Of a stretch of 64,000 nt of DNA, positions 1 to 9,080 are shown in pieces. Within the stretch, counting starts at the first letter, position 1. The number at the start of each line of letters is the position of its first letter. The notes beneath the pieces are model-generated. The model was not told the origin of the DNA. It worked only from the letters and a program-made list of their open reading frames with translations, and ran no database searches. The DNA comes from Nocardia coubleae NBRC 108252. GTDB lineage: Bacteria; Actinomycetota; Actinomycetes; Mycobacteriales; Mycobacteriaceae. The translations under genes were made by a program, and so were the position numbers. The stretch covers positions 248,001 to 312,000 of the forward strand of contig NZ_BDBD01000019.1 in assembly GCF_001612805.1 (NCBI RefSeq), written 5' to 3'.

Positions 1-549
1 GACCAGCGGGTAGTGAGTGCAGCCCAGGACCACGCCCTCCACGTCGGCGGGGGTGCGGGCCGCGGCGGCGGCGATGGAGGCGTTGATCGCGGGCACGTCA
101 CCTCGGTCGATGGCGTCGGCCAAGCCGTGGCAAGCCACCCCCACGACCTTCGCATCGCCACCGAAGCGGGCGATGAGGTCGGCCTGGTACCGGCTGGCCG
201 TGGTCGCCGCCGTCGCCCAGACTGCGACCGAACGACATTGCGCCGCAGCGGGTTTGATCGCCGGAACCGTGCCGATCACCGGCACCGACTCCCCCACCTC
301 CGCGCGCACCTGAGCCAACGCCGTCACACTCGCCGTATTGCACGGCAGCACGATCACCTCGGCCCCCAGCGCCAGCGCCTGCCGCGCCGTCGCCAGCACC
401 CGCTCGACCACCCACTGTTCCGGCTTGGGCCCCCACGGCGCGCCCTCGGGATCGAGCAGCAGCAGCAGATCCACATCGGGTCGCAGTTTGCGCAGCCACG
501 CGGCCGTCGGCAACAAGCCGAGACCCGAATCGATAAGCGCGACGATCAC
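1..549 (-). CDS. Glutamate racemase family protein (C-terminus outside window)
   Basis: The visible 183 residues start at a GTG and match the Asp/Glu racemase fold. A DSGLG motif lies at residues 7-11, the first catalytic cysteine is in CNTAS (C70) and the second in GCTHYPL (C177). The segment after DSGLG (DPEGAPWGPK) corresponds to the usual D-x-x-x-x-PYG-K region of MurI. MurI interconverts L- and D-glutamate for peptidoglycan. The glycine-rich start is less canonical than MurI (GLGLL instead of GVGGL), so this may be a paralogue rather than the essential enzyme. The gene is cut by the left edge. It lies 41 bp after the small KOW gene and could be co-transcribed with it. Confidence 0.8.
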   Translation of the reverse strand, partial: MIVALIDSGLGLLPTAAWLRKLRPDVDLLLLLDPEGAPWGPKPEQWVVERVLATARQALALGAEVIVLPCNTASVTALAQVRAEVGESVPVIGTVPAIKPAAAQCRSVAVWATAATTASRYQADLIARFGGDAKVVGVACHGLADAIDRGDVPAINASIAAAAARTPADVEGVVLGCTHYPLV

Positions 550-590
550 GGGTCCACCGTATTACAGGCCCGCGAAGCCCCCCGTCCCGC

Positions 591-842
591 CTACAGCAAC
601 TCGACCTCGTCGAACCCGACGGTCATCCGATGCCGATCCTCCCGCAGCACCCCACCCTCCCGGTGCGTGGTGCCAACGGCGAACTCCAGCCCCAGCGTCG
701 ACCGCCGGGTGTCGACGGACTGGACGACAGCACAGATCCCACCGAACGGACCGTGCGAAAAGACGACCACGTCGCCGGGTGCGTACTCAGAAATCCCCAC
801 GGCGCCTGAGTAATCCGATTCGCGTGCCGGAACCCGAGTCAT
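591..842 (-). CDS. Small stand-alone KOW/NusG-C-terminal-like protein
   Basis: This 83-residue protein has no recognised family name. Residues about 22-48 (DVVVFSHGPFGGICAVVQSVD and the following strands) follow the NusG KOW pattern V-x-V-x-x-GPF-x-G-x-x-G-x-V-x-x-VD, and the end (TVGFDEVELL) resembles the NusG tail VELDFSQVEKI. There is no NGN domain. The KOW fold is known for RNA or ribosomal-protein contacts; any role here is inference. It is followed by the racemase gene in the same direction. A shorter GTG start after residue 14 is possible. It could still be an over-predicted ORF. Confidence 0.55.
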   Translation of the reverse strand: MTRVPARESDYSGAVGISEYAPGDVVVFSHGPFGGICAVVQSVDTRRSTLGLEFAVGTTHREGGVLREDRHRMTVGFDEVELL

Positions 843-908
843 TTGCCTGCGCTAGGCGGCACCGCCAATGAGCCGTGCCCCACCGGCAGTCCGCCACACG
901 CCTCAGGA

Positions 909-2105
909 TCAGGACGTCGCAGCCAGGAGATCGGCCACCGGTGTGGGCGCGGCCAGTTTCGCACGCAACTTCATCACCTGGGCCGTCATCCCCGCACCGA
1001 GAACAGCGGTGAGAATCCCGTCCCTGGAGTAGTAGGCGAGAAACTTGTGCCCGTCCTCGGACACGACAGTGACCTCGTCAGCCGGATCAGGCGTACCGAG
1101 TGCCTGAATCTTGACGTCGTACTGATCACTCCAGAAGTACGGCACCCGCGCAGCCGTAGGCGCCGCACCCCCGAGCAGCGCGGTAACCACCAGCTTCGCC
1201 TGCTCCCCCGCACTGGTCCAATGCTCGACCCGCTTGCGAATGTCACCGTAACGCCAGGCAGCCACATCACCGACCGCCCAGACACCCTCAGCGGACGTAC
1301 GACCCAACTCGTCGGCAAGCACACCCCCGCCCGCCGTCGGGTCGGCCAGTTCGATACCGGAACCGGCCAGCCAGTCGGTGGCGGGCACAGACCCGATTCC
1401 GATGACCACCAGATCGGCATCGATATCGGAACCGTCGCTGAGCAGCGCGCCGCGCACGTGCCCGTCGACATCCACCCGAAGCGTGTCGACGCCGACGCCA
1501 CAGTGCAGGTCGACCCCGTGGTCGCGGTGCATACGCGCCACGTACCCACCGATCTGCTCGCCGAGTACCGACGCGAGCGGGGCAGGCTGCGGTTCGACGA
1601 GGGTCACGTCCTTGCCCGCGGCGCGGAAGCTCGCGGCCAGTTCGCAGCCGATGAATCCGGCGCCGACGATGAGGGCGCGCTGGGCGGCGGCCAGGTCGGT
1701 GCGCAGGGATTCGGCGTCGTCGTGGGCGCGCAGTACGTGGACGCCCGTCACCTCCTCCACCCCGGGCAGGCGGCGGGGGCGCAGGCCCGTGGCGATGACG
1801 AGCTGGTCGTAGGCGATGGTGTCACCGTCGGCGAGGGTGAGGGTGCGCGCGGCGGTGTCGACTCGGGCGACAGCGGTGCCGAGGCGCAGCTCGATGTTCT
1901 TCTCGGTGAAGAACTCCGGCGGGCGCAGGGTGGTGTCGTCGGTCTCGCCACGCACGAACTGCTTGGACAGCGGTGGGCGATCGTACGGTGGCCGCGCCTC
2001 GTCCCCGACGAGCAGCACACCCCCTTCGTACCCGGCTCGGCGTAATTCCTCGGCGGTGCGCAGGCCGGCCAGGCCCGCTCCGACGATGACGATCGGCGCG
2101 CTCAT
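909..2105 (-). CDS. FAD-dependent ferredoxin reductase (NAD(P)H-rubredoxin/ferredoxin type)
   Basis: This 398-residue flavoprotein starts at the ATG giving MSAPIVIVGAG, with AGGA about 8 bp upstream; the longer in-frame extension looks non-coding. The first Rossmann motif VGAGLAGLRTAEELR binds FAD, a second motif VGAGFIGCELAASFR near residue 150 binds NAD(P)H, and GVWAVGDVAAW is the C-terminal FAD-binding GD motif. PPYDRPPLSK is typical of the putidaredoxin/rhodocoxin reductase group that passes electrons from NAD(P)H to a [2Fe-2S] ferredoxin for cytochrome P450s or dioxygenases. No ferredoxin or P450 gene adjoins it, so its partner is elsewhere. It follows the MFS gene in the same direction after a 121 bp gap. 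Confidence 0.9.
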   Translation of the reverse strand: MSAPIVIVGAGLAGLRTAEELRRAGYEGGVLLVGDEARPPYDRPPLSKQFVRGETDDTTLRPPEFFTEKNIELRLGTAVARVDTAARTLTLADGDTIAYDQLVIATGLRPRRLPGVEEVTGVHVLRAHDDAESLRTDLAAAQRALIVGAGFIGCELAASFRAAGKDVTLVEPQPAPLASVLGEQIGGYVARMHRDHGVDLHCGVGVDTLRVDVDGHVRGALLSDGSDIDADLVVIGIGSVPATDWLAGSGIELADPTAGGGVLADELGRTSAEGVWAVGDVAAWRYGDIRKRVEHWTSAGEQAKLVVTALLGGAAPTAARVPYFWSDQYDVKIQALGTPDPADEVTVVSEDGHKFLAYYSRDGILTAVLGAGMTAQVMKLRAKLAAPTPVADLLAATS

Positions 2106-2226
2106 ATATTTCGTCCTTCCCTCTCGCTTGTTTGTACCAGTGCGCCGGTCGGGAGTGTGGTTCACGTCGCATTCGGGCAGCGATGTGATGCCACAGGCAA
2201 TCGGAGGGTCGCCGATGGTTGCTTCG

Positions 2227-3711
2227 TCAGAGACCCACCGGAGTGGGTTCCGTGCTCTCCACATTCACTGGACGCGAGCGCAGAACGCGCAGCGCGACCA
2301 GCCCGAGGAGCGCGTGCAGCACGGCGGCGGCCGCGGCGACTACGTGTAGCCCGTCGACGAACGCCGATCGCGCGTTGGCGGCGGCGGCTGGAAGCAGGTC
2401 GGGTAGGTCGAGGGTTGCGCCGAGGGTGGGTGCCAGGTCCGGCCCACCGATGCGGAAGACGAGCGCGGCCAGGGAACCGAACAGGGCGATACCGAGAGCA
2501 TTGCCGAGCTCGTTGCCGGTTTCGGCGAGCGCGGCCGCCGACCCCGCGCGTTCGGCCGGGACCGCCGCGACCGCGATATCGGCGACCACACTGAAGGAGA
2601 TGCCGTAACCGATGCCCGCTACGGCCGTGGCCGCGATATACCAGCCCGCGCCGGTGCTCGTGCCGGTCGGCAGCAACAGCAGCAAACCCGCGACGATGGT
2701 GAAATGCGCGGTGACGAGCGCGGCCGACCGGCCGATCCGGGCGGCGATCGCCGGGGTGACGACGGCGGTGACGGTGAGGACCACGGCCCCGGGCACCGCG
2801 AGCAGCGCGGCATCGGTGACGGTGAGGTCGAGTACGGACTGCAGATAGATGCCGCCGAGATAGGCGGTGGCCGACCACGCCGCCAGCGGCAGGAAGCCGG
2901 TGACGATCGCGATCGTGAACACGCGATTGCGGAACAACGCGAAGTCGATCAGCGGGTTCGCGATCTGCCCCTGCCTGCGCCCGAACCAGCCGAGCAGCAC
3001 CGCACCCACCAAGCCCGCGCCCGTAGCCGTAGCGGAAATACCTTCTGCCGCAGTGTGTTTCACGGCGTACATGGCGAGCAACAGACCCGCCGCCGAGGTA
3101 GCGACGCTCGCCACGTCGATACGGCCGGCCACCGTGGCCCGCACTTCCCCGAGCAGGATCGGCGCGAACATCAGGAACAACAGCACAACCGGCACATTGA
3201 TCAACAGGACCGAACCCCACCAGAACCGGCTCAGCAGCTGACCCGCGACGGTCGGTCCGATCGCGAATCCGGCGGCGAACGTGGCCGCGAAAATACCGAT
3301 GGCCTGTGCGCGGCGCCTCGGGTCGGTAAACAGGGTGCCGAGCACGGCCAGCGCCGACGGCAACAGCGTCGCCCCGGCCACACCCATCAGCACGCGGAAC
3401 GCGATCAGCGATTCGGGGCTGGTGGCGAAGGCCGCGCCCACCGAGCCGAGACCGAACATCGCGGCACCGATCAGCAGGAGCCGTTTGCGCCCGTAGCGGT
3501 CGCCGATGGTGCCGAAGGCGATGAGCAGGGAGCCGACGGCGAAGCCGTAACTGTCCAGGATCCACAGGCTCTGATCGGCGGACGGAGACAGTGCGCCGGT
3601 GATCGCGGGCATCGCCAGGAACAGCACCGAACCGTCCATCGCGACGAGCAGAACCGGACCGAGGACCACCAGCAGGCCCAACCAGGCCCGCACCGGAGAA
3701 GCATTGTTCAT
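2227..3711 (-). CDS. MFS drug exporter, DHA2/EmrB-QacA type (14 TM)
   Basis: This 494-residue integral membrane protein begins MNNASPVRAWLG. The first helix carries the VAMDGSVLFLAMPAI signature (motif D1 region), and GDRYGRKRLLLIG is MFS motif A between helices 2 and 3. Length and hydrophobic pattern fit 14 helices of the proton-driven DHA2 exporters. The ATG at 3711 is the best start; upstream in-frame sequence is the promoter of the divergent regulator. It is transcribed divergently from an XRE-family regulator 102 bp away, which suggests that regulator controls it. The substrate cannot be read from sequence. Confidence 0.88.
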   Translation of the reverse strand: MNNASPVRAWLGLLVVLGPVLLVAMDGSVLFLAMPAITGALSPSADQSLWILDSYGFAVGSLLIAFGTIGDRYGRKRLLLIGAAMFGLGSVGAAFATSPESLIAFRVLMGVAGATLLPSALAVLGTLFTDPRRRAQAIGIFAATFAAGFAIGPTVAGQLLSRFWWGSVLLINVPVVLLFLMFAPILLGEVRATVAGRIDVASVATSAAGLLLAMYAVKHTAAEGISATATGAGLVGAVLLGWFGRRQGQIANPLIDFALFRNRVFTIAIVTGFLPLAAWSATAYLGGIYLQSVLDLTVTDAALLAVPGAVVLTVTAVVTPAIAARIGRSAALVTAHFTIVAGLLLLLPTGTSTGAGWYIAATAVAGIGYGISFSVVADIAVAAVPAERAGSAAALAETGNELGNALGIALFGSLAALVFRIGGPDLAPTLGATLDLPDLLPAAAANARSAFVDGLHVVAAAAAVLHALLGLVALRVLRSRPVNVESTEPTPVGL

Positions 3712-3813
3712 GTCACCGAATCTGGGCCCTGGCGTGCACGGCAACCAGACCCGGCGATGGGTACACCCGGCAGGGATACCCACGAGCGCGCCGGGCTCCC
3801 TACGATCGGGAAC

Positions 3814-4710
3814 ATGGAGCTGGAAAGCCTCGGCGTATTCCTCAAAACCCGCCGCGACCGCATCACCCCAGCCGACCTCGAGCTGCGCACCTACGGCGCG
3901 ACCCGCCGGGTACCCGGGCTGCGCCGCGAAGAACTCGCGCAGCTGGCGGGAGTGAGCGCCGGCTACTACACCCGGCTCGAACAAGATCAGGCCGGAACGG
4001 CGTCGCCGCAGGTCATCGATGCCCTCGCGCGGGTACTGCGGCTCGATGCCGCCGAAACCGCACACCTGCACAACCTGGCCGGACGACCGACCACACCACG
4101 ACTCACCCGCGACGAACCCGAACGCGCCCACCCCCGCGTCCTCGCCCTACTCGACGCGCTCGGCGACACCATGCCCGCCCTCGTCCTCGGCAGGCGCGGC
4201 GACGTGCTCGCCTGGAACCACAGCGGACACGCACTCTTCGCCGAACACCTCGACTTCGCCGCCCCCGCCGACCCGGCCGAGCGCCCCTCGATCCCGCGCC
4301 AATTCTTCCTCGATCCGCTCACCAGGGACCTGCATCGCAACTGGGACGAACTCGCCCGCATTCACGTCGGTTACCTGCGGCTCACGGCGGGCCGCTACCC
4401 CACCGACGCACGTCTGGCCGAACTGATCGGCGAATTGACCATGCGCAGTACGGAATTCGCGACACTGTGGGCCGAGGGCGAAGTCGCCGACTGCACCGTC
4501 GGCACGATGCGACTACAGCATCCGACGGTCGGCAGCGTGGATGTGGACTATCAGGTGTGGTTGCAGCCCGACAGCCCCGACCACCGGCTCGAGGTCTACA
4601 CCGCCCGCAACGAGGCCTCCGCCGACGCCTTGCATCTGCTGCGCGGGGCGCCGGCCGAGCGTCGGCCCACGACACCGGAAGACCAGGCCTTCACGGGCGA
4701 GCACCGCTGA
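3814..4710 (+). CDS. XRE-family regulator with MmyB-like ligand-binding domain
   Basis: This 298-residue protein has an N-terminal helix-turn-helix (about residues 10-75). The signature RRVPGLRREELAQLAGVSAG followed by YYTRLEQ is the hallmark of the actinobacterial helix-turn-helix/MmyB (MLTR) family. The C-terminal half (FLDPLTRDLHRNWDE and onward) matches the PAS-like MmyB ligand domain. These proteins usually regulate an adjacent oxidoreductase or transporter. Here it is divergent from the MFS exporter, with a 102 bp shared promoter region. An inverted repeat GGGTA-N13-TACCC lies in that gap. The start chosen is the ATG giving MELESLGVFL. Confidence 0.9.
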   Translation: MELESLGVFLKTRRDRITPADLELRTYGATRRVPGLRREELAQLAGVSAGYYTRLEQDQAGTASPQVIDALARVLRLDAAETAHLHNLAGRPTTPRLTRDEPERAHPRVLALLDALGDTMPALVLGRRGDVLAWNHSGHALFAEHLDFAAPADPAERPSIPRQFFLDPLTRDLHRNWDELARIHVGYLRLTAGRYPTDARLAELIGELTMRSTEFATLWAEGEVADCTVGTMRLQHPTVGSVDVDYQVWLQPDSPDHRLEVYTARNEASADALHLLRGAPAERRPTTPEDQAFTGEHR

Positions 4711-4737
4711 TCGAATAGCACCCTCGCCGGGCGAGCT

Positions 4738-5190
4738 TCACCGCCCCGCGTGGTCGTCCAGCACGCGGCTGAGCAGACCGACGAGCTGGTCGCGTTCGCC
4801 CTCGGACAGCGCGCCGAGTAGTTCCTGCTGGGCGGCGCGGAGCTTGCCGTCGAGGTCGGCCAGGTGCGAGTCGCCAGGCTCGGTGATCGTGACGATATTG
4901 CGGCGCCGGTCTTCGGGGTCGGGGGCGCGGTCGACGAAGCCGCGCCCGGCCAGGTCGTTGAGCGCACCGACGATATCGCTGCGGTCGATGCCGGTGCGCC
5001 TGCCCAGCTCGGCCTGGCTGGCGGGACCGAACTCGGCCAGTGTGGCCAGCAGCGCGAAGTGATGCCTGCGCGAGCCGGTGTCGGCGAGGGCGCGTTCGAC
5101 AGCCCGGTCGGCCAGCACCGCGACCTGGGTGAGCAGTCGAGTCGGCATCCCCCGCAGCTTCGCCGCCGCCTGCGCTCCCTTCTGTTCCAT
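4738..5190 (-). CDS. MarR-family transcriptional regulator
   Basis: This 150-residue protein fits one winged-helix MarR domain. QAELGRRTGIDRSDIVGALN is the recognition helix region and DPEDRRRNIVTITEPG is the beta-wing with the conserved D-x-R-x-x motif. Flanking helices form the dimer interface. MarR proteins normally repress themselves and a divergent gene until a small ligand binds. The divergent gene is the NTF2-like lipoprotein at 5290, and the 99 bp between them carries two copies of TTGGT-N3-ACC. There is no nearby efflux pump in the same unit, so the ligand is unknown. Confidence 0.9.
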   Translation of the reverse strand: MEQKGAQAAAKLRGMPTRLLTQVAVLADRAVERALADTGSRRHHFALLATLAEFGPASQAELGRRTGIDRSDIVGALNDLAGRGFVDRAPDPEDRRRNIVTITEPGDSHLADLDGKLRAAQQELLGALSEGERDQLVGLLSRVLDDHAGR

Positions 5191-5213
5191 GACCTCATCG
5201 TATCAAGCACTTG

Positions 5214-5266
5214 TTGGTCATACCCACGAATGTTATCGTTGGCCGCACCTACATTGGTGATACCAA
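5214..5266. promoter_or_regulatory. Putative MarR operator: two TTGGT-N3-ACC(A/C) sites
   Basis: A perfect inverted repeat TTGGT-GAT-ACCAA lies at 5254-5266. A second near-identical copy, TTGGT-CAT-ACC, starts at 5214, 40 bp away, about four helical turns. Both lie in the gap between the MarR gene and the divergent lipoprotein gene. Paired palindromes in such a gap are typical for MarR dimers; binding itself is inferred. Confidence 0.6.
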
Positions 5267-5289
5267 CAATCAAGCCGAAGGCTGGGATC

Positions 5290-5817
5290 ATGACCGAAAT
5301 CCGTTACCTCCTGCCGATCCTCGCGCTGCCGACCGCGCTGCTCGCCACCGCCTGCACCGACTCCACCGACTCCACCGAGCAACGACTGCGTGAGCTGGAA
5401 GACCGCAACGAGATCCACGCCCTCGTCGACAATCTCGCCGCAGCACTGGAAGAAGGACGATTCGACGCCTTCGCCACCATCTATACCCCCGACGTGACCG
5501 CAAAATCGCCCGGCGGGGAGGCCGCTGGGCTCGACAAGGTCATCGCACTCGCCGGCCGCAACCACTCCGACCAGCAGCGCTCGCCGCACTACATCAGCAA
5601 TGTGCGCATCGAGCTCGCGGGCGATCGGGCCCAGGTCCGGGCGAACTCGCTGTTCGCGTTCGTTCCCAGCGCACCGACCCCCGGCCGGGTGGCCCCCGAA
5701 CCGTTCTACGCCGGTGGCGGCACCTACCGATTCGATGCCGTGCGCACGCCCGACGGATGGCGCTTCGCCCGCGTGGAAACCGCGCCCCTGTGGACGGTCG
5801 GCACCCTGGCGCCCTGA
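5290..5817 (+). CDS. NTF2/SnoaL-like lipoprotein
   Basis: This 175-residue protein has a hydrophobic N-terminus ending in a lipobox-like LLATAC (Cys about 20), so it is probably an exported lipoprotein. Residues about 35-165 (NEIHALVDNLAAALEEGRFD, then FATIYTPDV) match the SnoaL/NTF2-like alpha+beta barrel used by polyketide cyclases, scytalone-type dehydratases and ring-hydroxylating dioxygenase beta subunits. No catalytic role can be assigned. It is divergent from the MarR gene and probably under its control. The ATG at 5290 gives a proper signal sequence. Confidence 0.75.
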   Translation: MTEIRYLLPILALPTALLATACTDSTDSTEQRLRELEDRNEIHALVDNLAAALEEGRFDAFATIYTPDVTAKSPGGEAAGLDKVIALAGRNHSDQQRSPHYISNVRIELAGDRAQVRANSLFAFVPSAPTPGRVAPEPFYAGGGTYRFDAVRTPDGWRFARVETAPLWTVGTLAP

Positions 5818-5854
5818 GTCGGTGGCGCCTGAGGAGACGCCACCGACATCCTGG

Positions 5855-7933
5855 TCAGCTGCCCGCGATGATCGACTTCGCGACCTCGGGTGGGACCGGG
5901 GCGTAGGAGTCGAACGTCATCGAGAAGTTCGCTCGGCCACGGGTTTTCGAGCGAAGATCGCCGATGTAGCCGAACATCTCCGACAGCGGGGTCAGCGCGC
6001 GGACGACGTGGGCGCCGCCGCGCTCGGCCAGCTCGGTGATCCGGCCACGCCGGGTGTTCAGATCACCGATCACCTCGCCGACGTACTGCTCGGGCGTGAC
6101 GACCTCCACGGCCATCATGGGTTCGAGCAGCACCGGCTTCGCGCGCGCCACCGCCGCGCGCACCGCTGCCGCACCGGCCAGCCGGAACGCCAGATCCGAG
6201 GAATCCTGCACGTGGGCGGCGCCGTCGAGCAGCGTCACCAGCACGTTCACCAGGGGGAAGCCGGCGAGTGGGCCAACCGCGAGCGCGTCTTGCGCGCCCG
6301 CGTCGACCGCGGGGATGTACTCCCTCGGCACCCGCCCACCGGTGACCTGGTTGCGGAATTCGTAGACGGCGCCGTCGTCGGCCACGTGCGGGGCCAGCGC
6401 GATCGCCACCTTCGCGTACTGCCCGCGTCCACCCACCTGTTTGCGGTGGGTGTGCTCGAGCAGGTCGACGGGAGCGGTGACGGTCTCGCGGTAGGCCACC
6501 CGTGGTTCGCCGATGGTCGCGTCCACCCGGAACTGTCGTTTCAGCCGGTCGACCAGGATTTCCAGATGCAGCTCGCCCATGCCGCCGATCACCGTCTGTC
6601 CGGTTTCGGCGTCGACGTGCACGGTGAACGTCGGGTCCTCGTCGGCCAGGCGGGCCAGGGCGGTGCCGAGCTTGTCCTGGTCGGCGCGAGTCCTCGGTTC
6701 GATCGAGACCGACAGGACCGGGTCCGGGAAGGTCATCGACTCCAGCACGATCGGGTCGTGCCGATCGCACAGGGTGTCGCCGGTGCCGGTGGCTTTGAGG
6801 CCGATCACGGCACAGATCTGACCCGCCCGCACCCGATCGATCGCGATCTCGGTGCTCGCGTGCATCTGGAACAGTTTGCCCAGGCGCTCCTTTCGTCCGT
6901 TCGTCGAATTCAGCACGGTGGCACCGGGTTCGGCGGTGCCGGAGTACACGCGCAGGTACACCAGCGTCCCGAAGAACGGGTGCGCCGCGACCTTGAACGC
7001 CAGGGCCGCGAACGGCTCGGCGATATCGGGAGCGCGGTGCACGTGTGTTCCTTCCATCGAGAAGCCGTGCACAGCAACGACATCCACCGGCGACGGCAGG
7101 TAGTCGACGATGGAGTCCAGCAGCGGTTGCACGCCGATATTGGCCAGCGCCGAACCGCACAGCACCGGGTAGGCCGTGGCGTCGAGCGTCATCCGCCGGA
7201 TCGCGGCTTTGAGGACGTCGACGGCGATCGGCTTGCCGGACAGGTAGCTTTCCAGCACGTCGTCGTCGGCTTCGGCGACCGTCGCCAGCAGTGCTTCTCG
7301 ATGCTGGATCGCCTTGGCCCGCAGCTGTTCCGGTATCTCGACGGTCTCGTAGCGGACACCGTTTCCGGTGTCGCCGCGCCACCGCTTCGCGGTCATGTCG
7401 ACCAGGTCGATCACGCCCTCGAAGTCACGTTCGGCACCGATCGGCAGCTGGATCACCAACGGGCGCACACCGAGTCGTTCCGCGATGGTCCGCACGGTGA
7501 AGGCGAAATCCGCACCGAGCTTGTCCATCTTGTTCACGAAACAGATCCGCGGCACACCGTAGGTGTCGGCCTGACGCCACACCTGCTCCGACTGCGCCTC
7601 CACACCCTCCTTGGCGTCGAACACCGCGACCGCGCCGTCGAGCACCCGCAGCGTGCGCTCCACCTCGGCGGTGAAGTCGACATGGCCAGGGGTGTCGATG
7701 ACGGTGATCTGGTGCTCGGCCCACTCGCAGGTGGTCGCCGCGGAGGTGATGGTGATGCCGTGCTCGCGCTCCTGCACCATGTGGTCCATCACGGCGGTAC
7801 CGTCGTGCACCTCACCGAGAGTGCGAATCACGCCGGTATAGAACAGGATTCGTTCGGTGATCGTGGTCTTGCCCGCGTCGATGTGGGCGGCGATGCCGAT
7901 ATTGCGTAGGCGGGCGAGGTCGGTTCTGGTCAT
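5855..7933 (-). CDS. Elongation factor G paralogue (second EF-G in the window)
   Basis: This 692-residue translational GTPase is nearly full EF-G length. All G motifs are intact: AHIDAGKTT (G1, about 16-24), the switch I region ending [19 protein letters not shown] (G3), NKMDKLGAD (G4). Domain IV keeps the [15 protein letters not shown] tip that enters the decoding centre. It closely resembles the fusA product at 11351-13453 throughout, unlike the more divergent mycobacterial FusA2, and is longer than tetracycline ribosomal-protection proteins (about 640 aa). It is a lone gene with no ribosomal neighbours. A backup factor, a stress-specific factor, or a drug-tolerant EF-G are all possible. 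Coding potential is undamaged, so it is not a pseudogene. Confidence 0.9.
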   Translation of the reverse strand: MTRTDLARLRNIGIAAHIDAGKTTITERILFYTGVIRTLGEVHDGTAVMDHMVQEREHGITITSAATTCEWAEHQITVIDTPGHVDFTAEVERTLRVLDGAVAVFDAKEGVEAQSEQVWRQADTYGVPRICFVNKMDKLGADFAFTVRTIAERLGVRPLVIQLPIGAERDFEGVIDLVDMTAKRWRGDTGNGVRYETVEIPEQLRAKAIQHREALLATVAEADDDVLESYLSGKPIAVDVLKAAIRRMTLDATAYPVLCGSALANIGVQPLLDSIVDYLPSPVDVVAVHGFSMEGTHVHRAPDIAEPFAALAFKVAAHPFFGTLVYLRVYSGTAEPGATVLNSTNGRKERLGKLFQMHASTEIAIDRVRAGQICAVIGLKATGTGDTLCDRHDPIVLESMTFPDPVLSVSIEPRTRADQDKLGTALARLADEDPTFTVHVDAETGQTVIGGMGELHLEILVDRLKRQFRVDATIGEPRVAYRETVTAPVDLLEHTHRKQVGGRGQYAKVAIALAPHVADDGAVYEFRNQVTGGRVPREYIPAVDAGAQDALAVGPLAGFPLVNVLVTLLDGAAHVQDSSDLAFRLAGAAAVRAAVARAKPVLLEPMMAVEVVTPEQYVGEVIGDLNTRRGRITELAERGGAHVVRALTPLSEMFGYIGDLRSKTRGRANFSMTFDSYAPVPPEVAKSIIAGS

Positions 7934-7980
7934 GGGAGGCTCCCGGCCGAGTCGGTTCAGAGATCGACGCTCGCCGGTGA

Positions 7981-8622
<642 letters not shown>

Positions 8623-8703
8623 CACAGTGAGCTCTCAATGAATTGCCACAGTCGATCGGTACGGTCGAGACCACACATTCCGTGACAGATCCGGGGCAGG
8701 TAG

Positions 8704-9057
8704 ATGTTTCAGAATCCGATGATGCGACGCGGTATGCGCGTCTTCAACGCGATCGTCCTCGCCGTGACGAAGGCGCCGGGCCTTCGCAAGGTTCTCGGCA
8801 AATCATTCGCCGAGGTGAGTTATGTCGGCCGCCGCTCGGGGCGCACGTTCAGCACCCCGGTCAACTACCGCCGGTCCGGGGACGAGTACGTCATCGGCGT
8901 CGCCATGCCGGATCAGAAGACGTGGTGGCGCAACTTCCTCGGTGCGGGTGGGCCGATCACCCTGCGCATCGACGGCCTCGACCATTCCGGCCATGCTGTC
9001 GCGCACCGCGGCGAGCGCGGCGGTGTCACGGTCCGGGTACATCTCGACGAGCGGTGA
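8704..9057 (+). CDS. Nitroreductase-family deazaflavin-dependent oxidoreductase (Ddn/FDOR-A like)
   Basis: This 117-residue protein matches the DUF385 split-barrel family that includes Mycobacterium Ddn. The signature YVGRRSGRTFSTPVNYRR and the motif KTWWRNFLGAGGPITLRIDG are typical; the W-W-x-N segment lines the F420 pocket in relatives. These enzymes use F420H2 to reduce quinones and can activate nitroimidazole drugs. It is 81 bp downstream of the PPOX gene on the same strand and convergent with the hydrolase that follows. Confidence 0.85.
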   Translation: MFQNPMMRRGMRVFNAIVLAVTKAPGLRKVLGKSFAEVSYVGRRSGRTFSTPVNYRRSGDEYVIGVAMPDQKTWWRNFLGAGGPITLRIDGLDHSGHAVAHRGERGGVTVRVHLDER

Positions 9058-9080
9058 AGACCGTTCGCCGGATGCCTCGA

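Noticed and set aside
2704-3813. Possible N-terminal extension of the XRE regulator by 370 residues
   Set aside because: The extension is antisense to the MFS gene; the ATG at 3814 begins the conserved domain.
5600-7909. A 769-codon plus-strand frame overlapping the EF-G paralogue
   Set aside because: It is a shadow of the minus-strand EF-G; no recognisable motifs.
5855-7933. EF-G copy as a tetracycline ribosomal-protection protein
   Set aside because: Length and domain IV match EF-G (692 residues), not TetM/O-type (about 640), and the loop tip is the EF-G one.
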